Below the pieces are notes generated by a model. It did no database searches, was not told the DNA's origin, and saw only the letters and a list, made by a program, of their open reading frames with translations. Position numbers and translations under genes: made by a program. A DNA stretch of 64,000 nt from Gammaproteobacteria bacterium (lineage in GTDB: Bacteria > Pseudomonadota > Gammaproteobacteria > DSM-16500): NCBI GenBank assembly GCA_019634835.1, contig JAHCAO010000003.1, positions 124,001-188,000 of the forward strand. Reading direction: 5' to 3'. Positions 31,321 through 39,708 of this stretch are shown here, piece by piece (positions within the stretch are counted from its first letter, which is position 1; every line of letters begins with the position of its first letter).

Positions 31321-33294
31321 ATGGAAATCACTGCTAGCCAAAAGCAAATATCAGATGCAGAAAAATCTCGCATTAACAAACAAGTTAAAGCCGAGCTTAT
31401 AGAGCATTTATATCAAGGATGTTTGCCTGGCACAATTAGCGGCATGGTGGCTAGTGTTGTAATTTATCTTGATTACTATGGTTATACGCCGCTGTATTTG
31501 CTAAACATATGGGTAGTTGCTTTTAACCTAATGATGTTATCACTAACAACCTTATTTTTTGCCTATAAAAAATTTAAAAATGCATATCAATTAGCTTCTT
31601 GGGAATTAGCATATTCCACCATGATGGTGGGATGCGCTATTTCATGGGTACCCATTATCTATTTGCTGCCCAATGATATCACCCGCCAATATTTAGCTCT
31701 TATTGCACTCTTTTTAGCAACAACCGGCTATGCAACGGGAACAATAGGTCAATTTTATTTATGTGTCATCACGTTAAATATTATGCTTGTTCCTTTAGTG
31801 GGATGGTGTTTATATAATGGCGGCATTTTTAATTATATCATCGCAGCTTATTCCTTGATTTACATGTTTTTCATGTTTGGTATCAATCACCGGAGTACAC
31901 AATGGTTTAAAGAATCACTTAAATTAAAATTAGAAAATAATTTAGTGAGTTATCAAGCAACCCATGACTTATTAACCAATTTACCCAATCAACGCTTATT
32001 GCCTCAGTTTGTACAATCAGCTATTAAAGCAATTGAAAGCACTAATAACACATTTGCATTAGCCTGTTTTTCGCTTAATCGTATGGAGATGATCAATGAT
32101 AGTTTAGGCCATCCAGCAGGCGATGCCATTATTCAATCATTAGCGAACCGCTTGAACGCATTAGCATCGCAAGCTTCTGAAATGAAAACAGAAACGCAAT
32201 TTATTATCACCCTTTCACGAAAAGATACATTCAATATTCTTATGGTGCCGCTTGAAATTGAAGGAGCAGAAAATAAATTAACTAAACTTTTTTCTGTATT
32301 AGATGAACCTTTTTATTTAGAAGAGAGAGGGGTGAAAATGACTGCAAGCGTAGGAGTCAGTTTCTACCCTAAAGATGGAGAAGAAACGCAAACCTTGCTA
32401 GCAAATGCTGATGCCGCCATGTTGAAAGCAAAACAATTTGGCGGAAATCGCTTTGAATTTTATAGAGCTGAAATTAATGCACAATTACCCAAGCAAATAG
32501 CGCTAGAAAACGATTTACATGATGCAATTAATAACAATCAGTTACAAGTTTATTATCAACCATTGGTTGATCTAAAGACGGGTAGAATAGCAGGTTCAGA
32601 AGCCTTAATACGATGGCCGCATCCTGTGCATGGATTTATCTCTCCCATGAATTTTATTCCATTAGCTGAAGAAACTGGATTAATCATTCCAATAGGCGCA
32701 TGGGTGCTGCAAGAAGCATGCCGGCAAACCCGTATTTGGCAGCAAATGGGATTCACTGGGCTGAAGATTGCTGTGAATGTGTCAGGCAAGCAATTAGCTC
32801 ACGATAATTTTATTGATACGCTAAAACGCGCATTAGCAGCAACAGAATTTGATCCACGCTACTTAGAGCTTGAAATCACAGAAACAGCCATACTAGATGA
32901 AAATATTACTTCTGTTATTAAAGAATTTACCAACATAGGATTAGGGTTAGCAGTAGATGATTTTGGGACAGGGTACTCAGGTTTAAGTTATCTCAAACGA
33001 TTTTCTATCGACAAATTGAAAATTGATCAATCCTTTGTTCGCGATATTCCCAACAATATAGACAGCGTTACTATTGTTTCAGCCATTCTTGCCATGGCAA
33101 AAGAATTGGATGTAAAAAGCCTAGCTGAAGGGGTAGAAACAATAGAACAATTAAAATTTCTTAAATCAAAAGGGTGTGACTATATTCAAGGCTATTACTT
33201 TAGCAAACCGCTTGAGGCTAGTTATTTTACTCAACTCTTGCTAAATTATCAGAATATGGAAATTTTTTCGAATGTCGAATTATTGGAAACCTAA
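31321..33294 (+). CDS. Membrane GGDEF-EAL phosphodiesterase with degenerate GGDEF
   Basis: 657 residues: about five or six membrane helices in the first 200 residues (MASE-like sensory module, type unassigned), a GGDEF-fold domain (215-385) whose signature is RKDTF, so no cyclase activity is expected, and an EAL domain (400-645). Here EAL is intact (SEALIRW), as are NVSGKQL, LEITETAI, VDDFGTGYSGLSYL, KIDQSF and AEGVET, so active cyclic-di-GMP hydrolysis is likely. The start lies directly after repeat copy A, with only a weak GAGAG far upstream, so expression may be low. The 3' end overlaps the leader of the porin gene. Confidence 0.88.
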   Translation: MEITASQKQISDAEKSRINKQVKAELIEHLYQGCLPGTISGMVASVVIYLDYYGYTPLYLLNIWVVAFNLMMLSLTTLFFAYKKFKNAYQLASWELAYSTMMVGCAISWVPIIYLLPNDITRQYLALIALFLATTGYATGTIGQFYLCVITLNIMLVPLVGWCLYNGGIFNYIIAAYSLIYMFFMFGINHRSTQWFKESLKLKLENNLVSYQATHDLLTNLPNQRLLPQFVQSAIKAIESTNNTFALACFSLNRMEMINDSLGHPAGDAIIQSLANRLNALASQASEMKTETQFIITLSRKDTFNILMVPLEIEGAENKLTKLFSVLDEPFYLEERGVKMTASVGVSFYPKDGEETQTLLANADAAMLKAKQFGGNRFEFYRAEINAQLPKQIALENDLHDAINNNQLQVYYQPLVDLKTGRIAGSEALIRWPHPVHGFISPMNFIPLAEETGLIIPIGAWVLQEACRQTRIWQQMGFTGLKIAVNVSGKQLAHDNFIDTLKRALAATEFDPRYLELEITETAILDENITSVIKEFTNIGLGLAVDDFGTGYSGLSYLKRFSIDKLKIDQSFVRDIPNNIDSVTIVSAILAMAKELDVKSLAEGVETIEQLKFLKSKGCDYIQGYYFSKPLEASYFTQLLLNYQNMEIFSNVELLET

Positions 33295-33304
33295 GGAAGG
33301 GGAT

Positions 33305-34639
33305 ATGAAAAAAACTCAAAAAGCGCTGCGATTAAGTACATTAGGATTATTGGCAATATTTTCATCTCAAGTGTACTCTTCAGGATATAAACTAGAGTTT
33401 CAAAGCGCTTCTACTTTAGGTGATGCAGGCGAAGCAGCTGTTGTTGAGGATGCTGGCACTAATTGGTATAACTCTGCCGGGCTAGTATATCTACCCATGC
33501 AAGTCGTTTTATCCACTATTGATGTTTATGCACCTACAACATTTTCGGGCGAGGTGAGTGCTCCCTCCACATTGAATCAATTTGGTCCACCGGCCAGTCT
33601 ATTTGCTAGTAATTTTGCAGCAGGAGGCAGGGCAAGCTCTCATCCTAACACTGTATTGCCTGCTATGCACTTATCCGTTCCTATGAGTGATTGTGTCGCA
33701 TTAGGTCTTAGTGTTGTACCAGCCTGGGGCCTTTCGCAAGATTATGGTGAAAGCTCATTAGTTCGCTATAATTTAACTAGAATATATACAAAAACAATAG
33801 ACATTGCACCAAGCATCGCATGGAAAGTTAATAATCAATGGTCATTTGGTATCGGTCCGGATATTCATTATTTTTCAGTTCAAAGTAAAACTCGTGTACG
33901 CACTCAAAGCATTGACCCAACCATTGTCGGCACAGTTGGAGATTCTTTTTCACGATTTTCCGCAAATGATTGGGGATATGGAGGGCATATAGGTGTGTTA
34001 TATCGTATGAATGACACAACCCGAATTGGACTCAATTACCGATCAAAATTAATGATGCACTTAGATGGACATAGCAGTTTTGGGTTAGATCAACAGGGAT
34101 TTTTTGAAACGAATTTATTTCAATTATCACTCCCACTTCCACCTACCACTACATTAAGTGTCTATCACGATATGACACCTTGCTGGGCTTTAATGGGAAC
34201 CATCGCTTACGATCAATGGAATGTGATACAAAATTATCATGCAAAAAATTATATTCAACCGCCCGTGCCAGGTAACCCTTCAGGCATCATTCCCGATGTT
34301 AACGCGCCGCAAGACATGAGAAATACCGTCGATTTGAGTATAGGAACACATTATAAGATCAATGAAAAACTCATGCTGCGCAGCTCATTTAAATACGAGC
34401 CCACGCCGACAAGTAGTGCGTTCCGATATGTGAATTTTCCCGATGGGATTAAGTATGGTATTCAAATAGGATCCCGCTATCAAGCGACTCCAAAAGTTGC
34501 GATTGATTTACTTTATGGGCATGTATTTGTAAAAACTACCCATATTAATGATATTAATCCAATCACAGGAGCTGTTGCCAGCGGACACCAACGTACTAAC
34601 ATTGACTTGCTTGGTGGTCAACTCGTTTGGAACTTATGA
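33305..34639 (+). CDS. FadL/OmpP1/TodX-family outer-membrane porin
   Basis: 444 residues from ATG 33305 (AAGGAAGGGG just upstream). A Sec signal peptide (MKKTQKALRLSTLGLLAIFS...) is followed by mature SGYKLEFQSASTLGDAGEA, the usual FadL-family N-terminus in which a plug inserts into the barrel; many alternating beta strands follow, with a terminal aromatic-rich strand ending VWNL. The family imports hydrophobic compounds such as long-chain fatty acids. An in-frame start at 33272 would overlap the preceding gene and bury the signal. It is convergent with the GntR gene. Confidence 0.88.
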   Translation: MKKTQKALRLSTLGLLAIFSSQVYSSGYKLEFQSASTLGDAGEAAVVEDAGTNWYNSAGLVYLPMQVVLSTIDVYAPTTFSGEVSAPSTLNQFGPPASLFASNFAAGGRASSHPNTVLPAMHLSVPMSDCVALGLSVVPAWGLSQDYGESSLVRYNLTRIYTKTIDIAPSIAWKVNNQWSFGIGPDIHYFSVQSKTRVRTQSIDPTIVGTVGDSFSRFSANDWGYGGHIGVLYRMNDTTRIGLNYRSKLMMHLDGHSSFGLDQQGFFETNLFQLSLPLPPTTTLSVYHDMTPCWALMGTIAYDQWNVIQNYHAKNYIQPPVPGNPSGIIPDVNAPQDMRNTVDLSIGTHYKINEKLMLRSSFKYEPTPTSSAFRYVNFPDGIKYGIQIGSRYQATPKVAIDLLYGHVFVKTTHINDINPITGAVASGHQRTNIDLLGGQLVWNL

Positions 34640-34712
34640 CAGGAAAGCTGCCCAACAATAAATGAAATACTAGCCAACATTGCTCACCGGATGAATTATT
34701 TATAGCAAATGC

Positions 34713-35396
34713 CTATTGATTAAACAAATGATTCTCTATAAAGAATAGCTTTATAACTTTAACAGCATTTTCATAATGCTTATAAAGCAGCTTTGCGGCA
34801 GTTTCAACATTTCGGGCTAAAGCAGCATCCATTATTCTTTTCTGTTCTTTTGCGTAGTGCAACCCATCAGTCTGCTTAATGCCAGCCATTAACCATTGCC
34901 TTCGATAACGTTCAGTAAGATTATAAAGTTGGCTTTGAATGCGTAATAAATACTGTAAGTTACAAGCGTTGATTAAAGCTAAATTAAAACCTCGATGGCG
35001 ATTTTCCCACTCTTTATAGTCATCTGTATTTTTTATTTTATGCTCTAATTCAAATTTACTTAAGCGATGATAAGCAGCGAGAATGTTCGCTTCCCATTCA
35101 TCATTACCATTTTCAATAGAAAGTCGAAGCGCAAGACTCTCAATATAAGCACGTGTTTTATAAATATCATTTAAATCAGCTTGCGAAATCGATGCAACAC
35201 GAAATCCTTTTTGACTAATTGTCACTACAAGTTCCGTCGCTAGTAAACGGGAAAGGGCTTCGCGGATTGGTCCAGAACCTACATTATATTGTTCTGCTAG
35301 CTGAGCAATGTGTAATCTTTGACCCGGTAAAAGTCGGTTTGAAATAATATCTTCTTGAATTGATTCAAATATTTTATCTACAAACGTCTCAGTCAT
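34713..35396 (-). CDS. GntR-family transcriptional regulator (FadR/FCD type)
   Basis: 227 residues with an N-terminal winged helix (LPGQRLHIAQLAEQYNVGSG, then PIREALSRL at about 42-50) and an all-helical C-terminal FCD ligand-binding domain (about 80-215). FCD regulators respond to small acids in metabolite use. It is divergent from a short truncated frame at 35518, which may be the remains of its target gene. The 121-bp gap is extremely AT-rich and includes GGAGATAATACTCC. Confidence 0.88.
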   Translation of the reverse strand: MTETFVDKIFESIQEDIISNRLLPGQRLHIAQLAEQYNVGSGPIREALSRLLATELVVTISQKGFRVASISQADLNDIYKTRAYIESLALRLSIENGNDEWEANILAAYHRLSKFELEHKIKNTDDYKEWENRHRGFNLALINACNLQYLLRIQSQLYNLTERYRRQWLMAGIKQTDGLHYAKEQKRIMDAALARNVETAAKLLYKHYENAVKVIKLFFIENHLFNQ

Positions 35397-35517
35397 CTTC
35401 AGGTTCCTTTAATAATTATATTATAAAATAAATATAAATTAATAAAAAATATATTTTTATTAATTTTATATACTTTATTAGGAGATAATACTCCAACACA
35501 AAATGAGGTAATAACCT
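35397..35517. promoter_or_regulatory. AT-rich divergent regulatory gap of the GntR gene
   Basis: More than 80 percent A/T. A short dyad GGAG-ATAAT-ACTCC is at about 35481-35494, upstream of a GAGGTAA ribosome binding site for the small plus-strand frame. It is a plausible operator, but this is based on symmetry only. Confidence 0.3.
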
Positions 35518-35715
35518 ATGAATTCGAATAGAACTGACAACATAAAACAGATAACAGGACAAAGAGGTTTGGGATTAGGATTTGGCGAAGGTAATGCATT
35601 TCATTTATTTAGTTATGAATCTAACCGAGGTTTAGTAAATAATATCCATTTTTCTGATGATTTCTTATTAAAAGTAAGAAAAAATATTCAACATTATTTA
35701 CACTGGGTATTTTAA
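35518..35715 (+). CDS. Short hypothetical protein, possibly a truncated gene
   Basis: 65 residues starting MNSNRTDNIKQITGQRGL, with GLGLGFGEGNAF in the middle and no match I recognise. GAGGTAA lies eight bases before the ATG, a better ribosome binding site than expected by chance. The frame ends where transposase-like debris begins, so it may be the 5' remnant of a gene once controlled by the divergent GntR regulator. It overlaps the 3' part of the minus-strand IS30-like frame, and only one of the two can be functional there. Confidence 0.4.
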   Translation: MNSNRTDNIKQITGQRGLGLGFGEGNAFHLFSYESNRGLVNNIHFSDDFLLKVRKNIQHYLHWVF

Positions 35716-35959
35716 TCAAAGCAGGGTTCAAAAAATCAGAAGTACTGTAGAAGTTATTAACATCCCGCCAAAATGGCCGGTAATTCATATTACCGGCCAT
35801 TTCGACAGGATTGCAGAATCTCATGTCAAGTGCATCATTTACCCCACGTTTAAACATCATTAAATCACCTTCCCAATGTCCAAATTCTTCTCTCTGGTTG
35901 ATTACATCAGGACGATTACTACGGTCTTTCTCGGTTAAATGATGATAATCTTTTTTCAT
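35621..35959 (-). pseudogene. IS30-family transposase fragment
   Basis: The N-terminal 40 codons (35959 to about 35840) encode RSNRPDVINQREEFGHWEGD followed by LMMFKRG, matching the start of the IS30-family DDE domain, where the D in HWEGD is the first catalytic residue. After residue 40 the sequence no longer resembles a transposase; the rest of the catalytic domain is missing, so the element is dead. A 14-bp inverted repeat lies within the unmatched part. Confidence 0.65.
35771..35802. repeat. Perfect 14-bp stem-loop in IS debris
   Basis: AAATGGCCGGTAAT at 35771-35784 and its complement ATTACCGGCCATTT at 35789-35802 are separated by TCAT. It stands out in AT-rich surroundings and could be a transposon end or a terminator, though no T-run follows on either strand. 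Confidence 0.6.
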
Positions 35960-35997
35960 TTTTATTTTTCAATTTTGTTAGTGATTAAATTGTAAAA

Positions 35998-36360
35998 TTA
36001 ATTAGTAAAACTTTTACTTCTAATAATCCAATGACCATCAATCTTTAAGAGAGTTATATAATCAAAGAAAATTAATTCCCCTACAGCAACACGTGATTTT
36101 ACTATAGCTACATTTTTTGTCTTATCAATTGAAATAATTTCTTTATCATATTTTTCGCCCTTGTTTGCAGCAGTCGTTGATGTAGTGACTCTAACGATAA
36201 AATCAGAAAGTGACCAATCAAAGAGTTCGTCACTTATTATTCCTGTCACATGTGCATTCGGATGAAATGCTTTGGAAAGCATTTCTACATCCCCATAATA
36301 TGTGCCTTTGAAATACAGAGTTACGGTTTCTATTATTTTTTCAAAATCATTGTTTACCAT
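35998..36360 (-). CDS. NTF2-like (SnoaL/lumazine-binding-like) protein
   Basis: 120 residues with the layout of the NTF2-like fold: an N-terminal helix (FEKIIETVTLYFKGTYYGDV), MLSKAFHPNAHVTG, then strands ending in DYITLLKIDGHWIIRSKSF. It resembles the Lumazine_bd_2/DUF4440-type proteins, whose substrates are mostly unknown. It is four bases downstream of the isochorismatase-like gene and likely co-transcribed with it. Nothing shows a specific reaction. Confidence 0.75.
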   Translation of the reverse strand: MVNNDFEKIIETVTLYFKGTYYGDVEMLSKAFHPNAHVTGIISDELFDWSLSDFIVRVTTSTTAANKGEKYDKEIISIDKTKNVAIVKSRVAVGELIFFDYITLLKIDGHWIIRSKSFTN

Positions 36361-36364
36361 TATC

Positions 36365-36973
36365 TTATCCTTTACTCAAAAGATTTATAAAATCATCCGC
36401 TTTCATACTATGACCAAAATGATGAATAGTATTTTTTAAAAAATATTGTTTTTGTTCGTGATTGAATGCAGATGAAGCATCATCAATAATTATTGATTCA
36501 TATCCTAGATCATGTGCTGCGCGTAGCGTTGATTCAACACATACATGAAGAGCAAATCCCATTATAAATAATGTCTTAATATGATTATTCCGTAAGTAAG
36601 AATCTAAATTTGATGCAGAAAATGCACTACTACCAATCCTTCCTTTCACGACAAATTCATTTTCTTGAGGATTGAATGGAGGAGTAAATTGACTAGCATG
36701 AGTATTTTCAAGAAAAGTTTGATGCAATGGTATAGCTGCTCTTAACCCATATTGTGCTACTCCCAGTTCTTCATATCTTTTAGTAAAACCAAGACCAGAA
36801 TGAACAATATTTACTGTTGACTTGCGTGCAAATTCAATAACATTTTTAGCCTTCTCTAAAGCGATAGATAACTGATTGTTATCTGATAGCAAATGATTGA
36901 GTTTACCATTTCTTGTGAGCCATTCATTTTGGAATTCTATTAATAATAAGGCACTCTCTTGTAGATTTTGCAT
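36365..36973 (-). CDS. Isochorismatase-like cysteine hydrolase
   Basis: 202 residues. The C in GFALHVCVESTLRAAHDLGYE is the nucleophilic cysteine and the K in VVKGRIGSSAF the catalytic lysine. The usual aspartate in the N-terminal (V/I)DxQN block reads IEFQNEW, with Glu in the Asp position; this variant occurs in part of the superfamily. Such enzymes hydrolyse isochorismate, nicotinamide or other amides, and the substrate here is unknown. The gene is divergent from a MerR regulator and leads a two-gene unit with the NTF2-like protein. Confidence 0.82.
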   Translation of the reverse strand: MQNLQESALLLIEFQNEWLTRNGKLNHLLSDNNQLSIALEKAKNVIEFARKSTVNIVHSGLGFTKRYEELGVAQYGLRAAIPLHQTFLENTHASQFTPPFNPQENEFVVKGRIGSSAFSASNLDSYLRNNHIKTLFIMGFALHVCVESTLRAAHDLGYESIIIDDASSAFNHEQKQYFLKNTIHHFGHSMKADDFINLLSKG

Positions 36974-37003
36974 ATCTAACCTATAATGTATATTATTTTC
37001 TTA

Positions 37004-37024
37004 AATTGTAGTTAAATTACAATT
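37004..37024. promoter_or_regulatory. Probable MerR operator dyad
   Basis: A perfect dyad AATTGTA-N7-TACAATT lies in the 121-bp gap between the divergent isochorismatase-like and MerR genes. MerR-type regulators bind such spaced dyads. Position and symmetry support it; binding is inference. Confidence 0.45.
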
Positions 37025-37094
37025 AATGTAAAATAATATCATTAAATAAAAAAATGTCAACAAGGTATTTCTGACAAGGCTTGAGGTAAGTAAT

Positions 37095-37442
37095 ATGTCG
37101 AAAAAAACTTCTCAACATCATGATGTTAACCCCATAAACGCACTGGATGATCACGAATTCCTAGCAAAATTAGTTGTTGGTATAGGAGAAGTTGCGGAAA
37201 TAACAGGTATTCCTCAGCGACAACTACGCTATTGGCAAGAAAAAGGTCTTATTAAGGCCATTGATGGGACGGGAATTACTACTCGACGATTTAATTATCT
37301 TGAAATTAAAAAAATATTACTTATTAAAGAGCTGTTAGATGAAGGCTTTACCCTTGAAGCTGCGGCAAATAAAGTCGAGAAGAGAATGGAGCTAATTAAT
37401 TCGACTTTTAAAAAATTTAAGAATCGACATAAGGATATATAA
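37095..37442 (+). CDS. MerR-family transcriptional regulator
   Basis: 115 residues. The winged-helix core GIGEVAEITGIPQRQLRYWQ at 31-50 and EKGLIKA are typical MerR, followed by FNYLEIKKILLIKELLDEGF and a short C-terminal helix. There are no clustered cysteines, so metal sensing is unlikely, and no separate ligand domain. It probably controls itself and the divergent isochorismatase-like/NTF2-like pair through the dyad between them. Confidence 0.87.
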   Translation: MSKKTSQHHDVNPINALDDHEFLAKLVVGIGEVAEITGIPQRQLRYWQEKGLIKAIDGTGITTRRFNYLEIKKILLIKELLDEGFTLEAAANKVEKRMELINSTFKKFKNRHKDI

Positions 37443-37444
37443 TT

Positions 37445-37501
37445 TTACTTTGCCGCATGTCGCACTTCACGTGAGATTGTGCCGGATGCCTTACCAATGA
37501 A
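37445..37501 (-). pseudogene. Possible IS30-type helix-turn-helix remnant
   Basis: An open minus-strand stretch reads FIGKASGTISREVRHAAK and then stops. This resembles the recognition helix of IS30-family transposases (TISREI/VRRNA). It has no start codon. It is upstream, on the same strand, of the IS30-like catalytic fragment 1.5 kb away. The match is short and may be chance. Confidence 0.3.
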
Positions 37502-37510
37502 ATAATAGCT

Positions 37511-37538
37511 TGACGAATTAGTAAACTTATATACAATA
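37511..37538 (+). promoter_or_regulatory. Putative sigma70 promoter of the SRPBCC-marR pair
   Basis: TTGACG at 37511-37516 and TACAAT at 37533-37538 are separated by 16 bp, 24 bp before the start of the SRPBCC gene; AAAAAGGTAG provides the ribosome binding site. Confidence 0.45.
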
Positions 37539-37562
37539 TTCATTTTTACCAAAAAGGTAGTT

Positions 37563-37991
37563 ATGTGGATCAAAGAATATAGCAAAATTTATCATGGCAT
37601 TAAAAAAGAAGACATTTGGCAACTTTGGGCAGATGTGAATAATTGGCCTAAATGGGACAAGGAATTAGAATACTGCAAAATGGAAGCGCCTTTTACACAA
37701 GGAAGCCGCTTTATTTTGAAACCTGCTGGTGGCCCAAAAATTGAGATCACTTTATCTCATGTCACCCCTAATAAAAAATTTACTGATTACTGCAAATTTC
37801 TTGGTGCAACGATGTATGTTGATCATGAGTTAGAAGAGACAACCAATGGTTTGCGCATTAAAAGTACCATTACAGTGACAGGAATATTAGGTTTTTTATG
37901 GTGGCAAATAGTCGCCAAAAACGTAGTAAACTCTGTGCCAAAACAAATGGACGCGTTAGTCGAGCTTGCGAGATATAAAAATGCTGGATAA
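37563..37991 (+). CDS. SRPBCC-family (polyketide cyclase/START-like) protein
   Basis: 142 residues with the START/SRPBCC pattern: an N-terminal strand (WIKEYSKIYHGI), helix KEDIWQLWADVNNWPKWDKE with its characteristic tryptophans, then strands including GSRFILKPAGGPKIEITL, and a long C-terminal helix (VVNSVPKQMDALVELARY). These proteins bind hydrophobic ligands in a deep pocket. It overlaps the start of the MarR gene by 11 bp, so the two form a unit; the ligand of the regulator may also be bound by this protein, which is inference. Confidence 0.8.
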   Translation: MWIKEYSKIYHGIKKEDIWQLWADVNNWPKWDKELEYCKMEAPFTQGSRFILKPAGGPKIEITLSHVTPNKKFTDYCKFLGATMYVDHELEETTNGLRIKSTITVTGILGFLWWQIVAKNVVNSVPKQMDALVELARYKNAG

Positions 37992-38436
37992 AGCATTTGG
38001 CTTTGAAAAACCTGAAGATAGTCCTGGTTTTTTGCTTTGGCAAACAACCATCACCTGGCAACGACTCATTAAAAAAGCACTTGATCCTTATCAGATTTCC
38101 CATGCTCAATTTGTTATCTTGGCAATCGTGCTGTGGTTTGAGGGAGTAAACCAAGAACCCACTCAGGTTCTAATCACTCGCCAATCAAAACTCGATAAAA
38201 TGACCGTATCAAAATCGCTCAAAAAATTGGTCAGTTTAGGGTTGACTAAGCGTGCCGAGCATGAAAAAGATACACGGGCAAAATCCGTTCATCTTACTGC
38301 AAAAGGGAAATCACTTGCTTCTAAGTTGGTACCTATCGTTGAAAAAATGGATAAAAAATTTTTTGGTGTTGTTAATGCAAAAGATCAGCAACAACTTATT
38401 AACTTATTAAACAATATTATTTTAAAAAATGAATAA
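37981..38436 (+). CDS. MarR-family transcriptional regulator
   Basis: 151 residues from ATG 37981 (MLDKAFGFEKPEDSPGF); a TTG 15 bases earlier is a poorer choice. MarR winged helix: SHAQFVILAIVLW, then the recognition helix LDKMTVSKSLKKLVSLGLTK and the wing EHEKDTRAKSVHLTAKGK. MarR proteins are dimeric repressors released by aromatic or amphipathic compounds. It is translated with the upstream SRPBCC gene (overlap 11 bp) and is convergent with the monooxygenase gene. Confidence 0.88.
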   Translation: MLDKAFGFEKPEDSPGFLLWQTTITWQRLIKKALDPYQISHAQFVILAIVLWFEGVNQEPTQVLITRQSKLDKMTVSKSLKKLVSLGLTKRAEHEKDTRAKSVHLTAKGKSLASKLVPIVEKMDKKFFGVVNAKDQQQLINLLNNIILKNE

Positions 38437-38480
38437 TCTTCAACCCATAAAATACAGTTTGTATTTACCATTTCACCTAA

Positions 38481-39677
38481 TCATCCTTTATAATTTTTTA
38501 GTATTATTGAATTTGCTGCTTTTTTTATACGTCGAGTCGAAAGATCAATAATCAATTTTATTAAACAACCAGGTGCTACTCGCATTAATTGTTGAAATAA
38601 TAAAGTGAGGAAATTATTTTTTTCTTTAGATCGCATTATTTTTGCAGCAGTAATTCCAAGTTTTTGATTAATTAAAACAAAGGGACGTAATTCTAGTTCA
38701 TACTTTTCAAATGCAGTTTGATAATCTCCTTTTGCAGCAGCAAGTTCTCCTGCAAGCACGTAAGCACCGATGAGCGCAAGACTGGTGCCCTGACCAGACA
38801 TTGGTGAAGCACAATACGCTGCATCACCTACTAAAACTATTCTACTGGAAAACCAATGATCCATATGAACCTGGGTCGCAGCATCAAAATAAAAATCCGT
38901 TGAATTAGGCATCATTTGAAGCAATCGAGGAACTTCCCAACCAATGTCTTCATAGGTCTTTCTAATGAGTTGTTCTTGTTGTGCTTGGTCATTTAAATCA
39001 ACTTCTGCCGGTGGAGCAGTAAACCCAAAACAAGCTTTCATATTAGGTTCTCCACGTGCACTCCAAACAGCCGCTACCCTGCCTAATTCTGAATATTGCA
39101 TTTCTACTCTATCTAAGTTTAAATAATTTGGAACGGTAAAAACAGATAAATAGAGCCCCAATTCTTGGAGAAATTTTTTTTCGTTGCCAAATGCAATCCT
39201 TCGCACATTTGAGTGAATTCCATCAGCACCAATTACCAAATCAAATTCCCGTGGCTGATTGTTTTGAAACTTGACTTGTATACCATTTGAGGAAGAGGAT
39301 ATCTCTTGAATAGAATCACCAAAAATAAGTTCCACATCAGGAATTTGATCCATTAAAATTTGGCACAAAATACCACGAATAATTTCCACATCGTCATCCA
39401 CACGATGTCCAAATGCATCGCCACTCATTTCATTAATAACCTTCCCTTTTCTATCAATGAGTAATGCACCTTTCATGTGAGTACTTGCAACAACAACAGT
39501 ATCATAAATACCCATTCGTCGTAGAACACCAAGAGCTGATCCACGCACGTCAATTTTATAACCGCCTGTTAATAATGTAGGTGCCCGCTCAACTATAGTT
39601 GGTTTAAAACCATATTTTTCCAACCAATAAGCGGTAGTAAGTCCTGCTATACCTGCTCCTGAAATGAGTACTTTCAT
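38481..39677 (-). CDS. FAD-dependent monooxygenase (group A, TetX-like)
   Basis: 398 residues. The dinucleotide motif GAGIAGLTTAYWLEKYG is at 7-23, the DG motif reads VIGADGIHSNVRR, and the GD motif GDAAYCASPMSGQGTSLAL follows near 282-300. Group A flavoprotein hydroxylases use NAD(P)H and oxygen to hydroxylate small, often aromatic, compounds; TetX that inactivates tetracycline is in this group, but residues do not show such a substrate. It follows the VOC gene by 31 bp and the TetR gene lies upstream, so all three may be one unit controlled by TetR. Confidence 0.85.
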   Translation of the reverse strand: MKVLISGAGIAGLTTAYWLEKYGFKPTIVERAPTLLTGGYKIDVRGSALGVLRRMGIYDTVVVASTHMKGALLIDRKGKVINEMSGDAFGHRVDDDVEIIRGILCQILMDQIPDVELIFGDSIQEISSSSNGIQVKFQNNQPREFDLVIGADGIHSNVRRIAFGNEKKFLQELGLYLSVFTVPNYLNLDRVEMQYSELGRVAAVWSARGEPNMKACFGFTAPPAEVDLNDQAQQEQLIRKTYEDIGWEVPRLLQMMPNSTDFYFDAATQVHMDHWFSSRIVLVGDAAYCASPMSGQGTSLALIGAYVLAGELAAAKGDYQTAFEKYELELRPFVLINQKLGITAAKIMRSKEKNNFLTLLFQQLMRVAPGCLIKLIIDLSTRRIKKAANSIILKNYKG

Positions 39678-39708
39678 GCCAGCCTCAATTTAAAAATAGT
39701 GTAAAGAA

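Noticed and set aside
29093..33294. Decarboxylase fusion and EAL gene as an operon under one control
   Set aside because: Same strand, but the gap is filled by a truncated repeat that arrived separately; no shared signal is visible.
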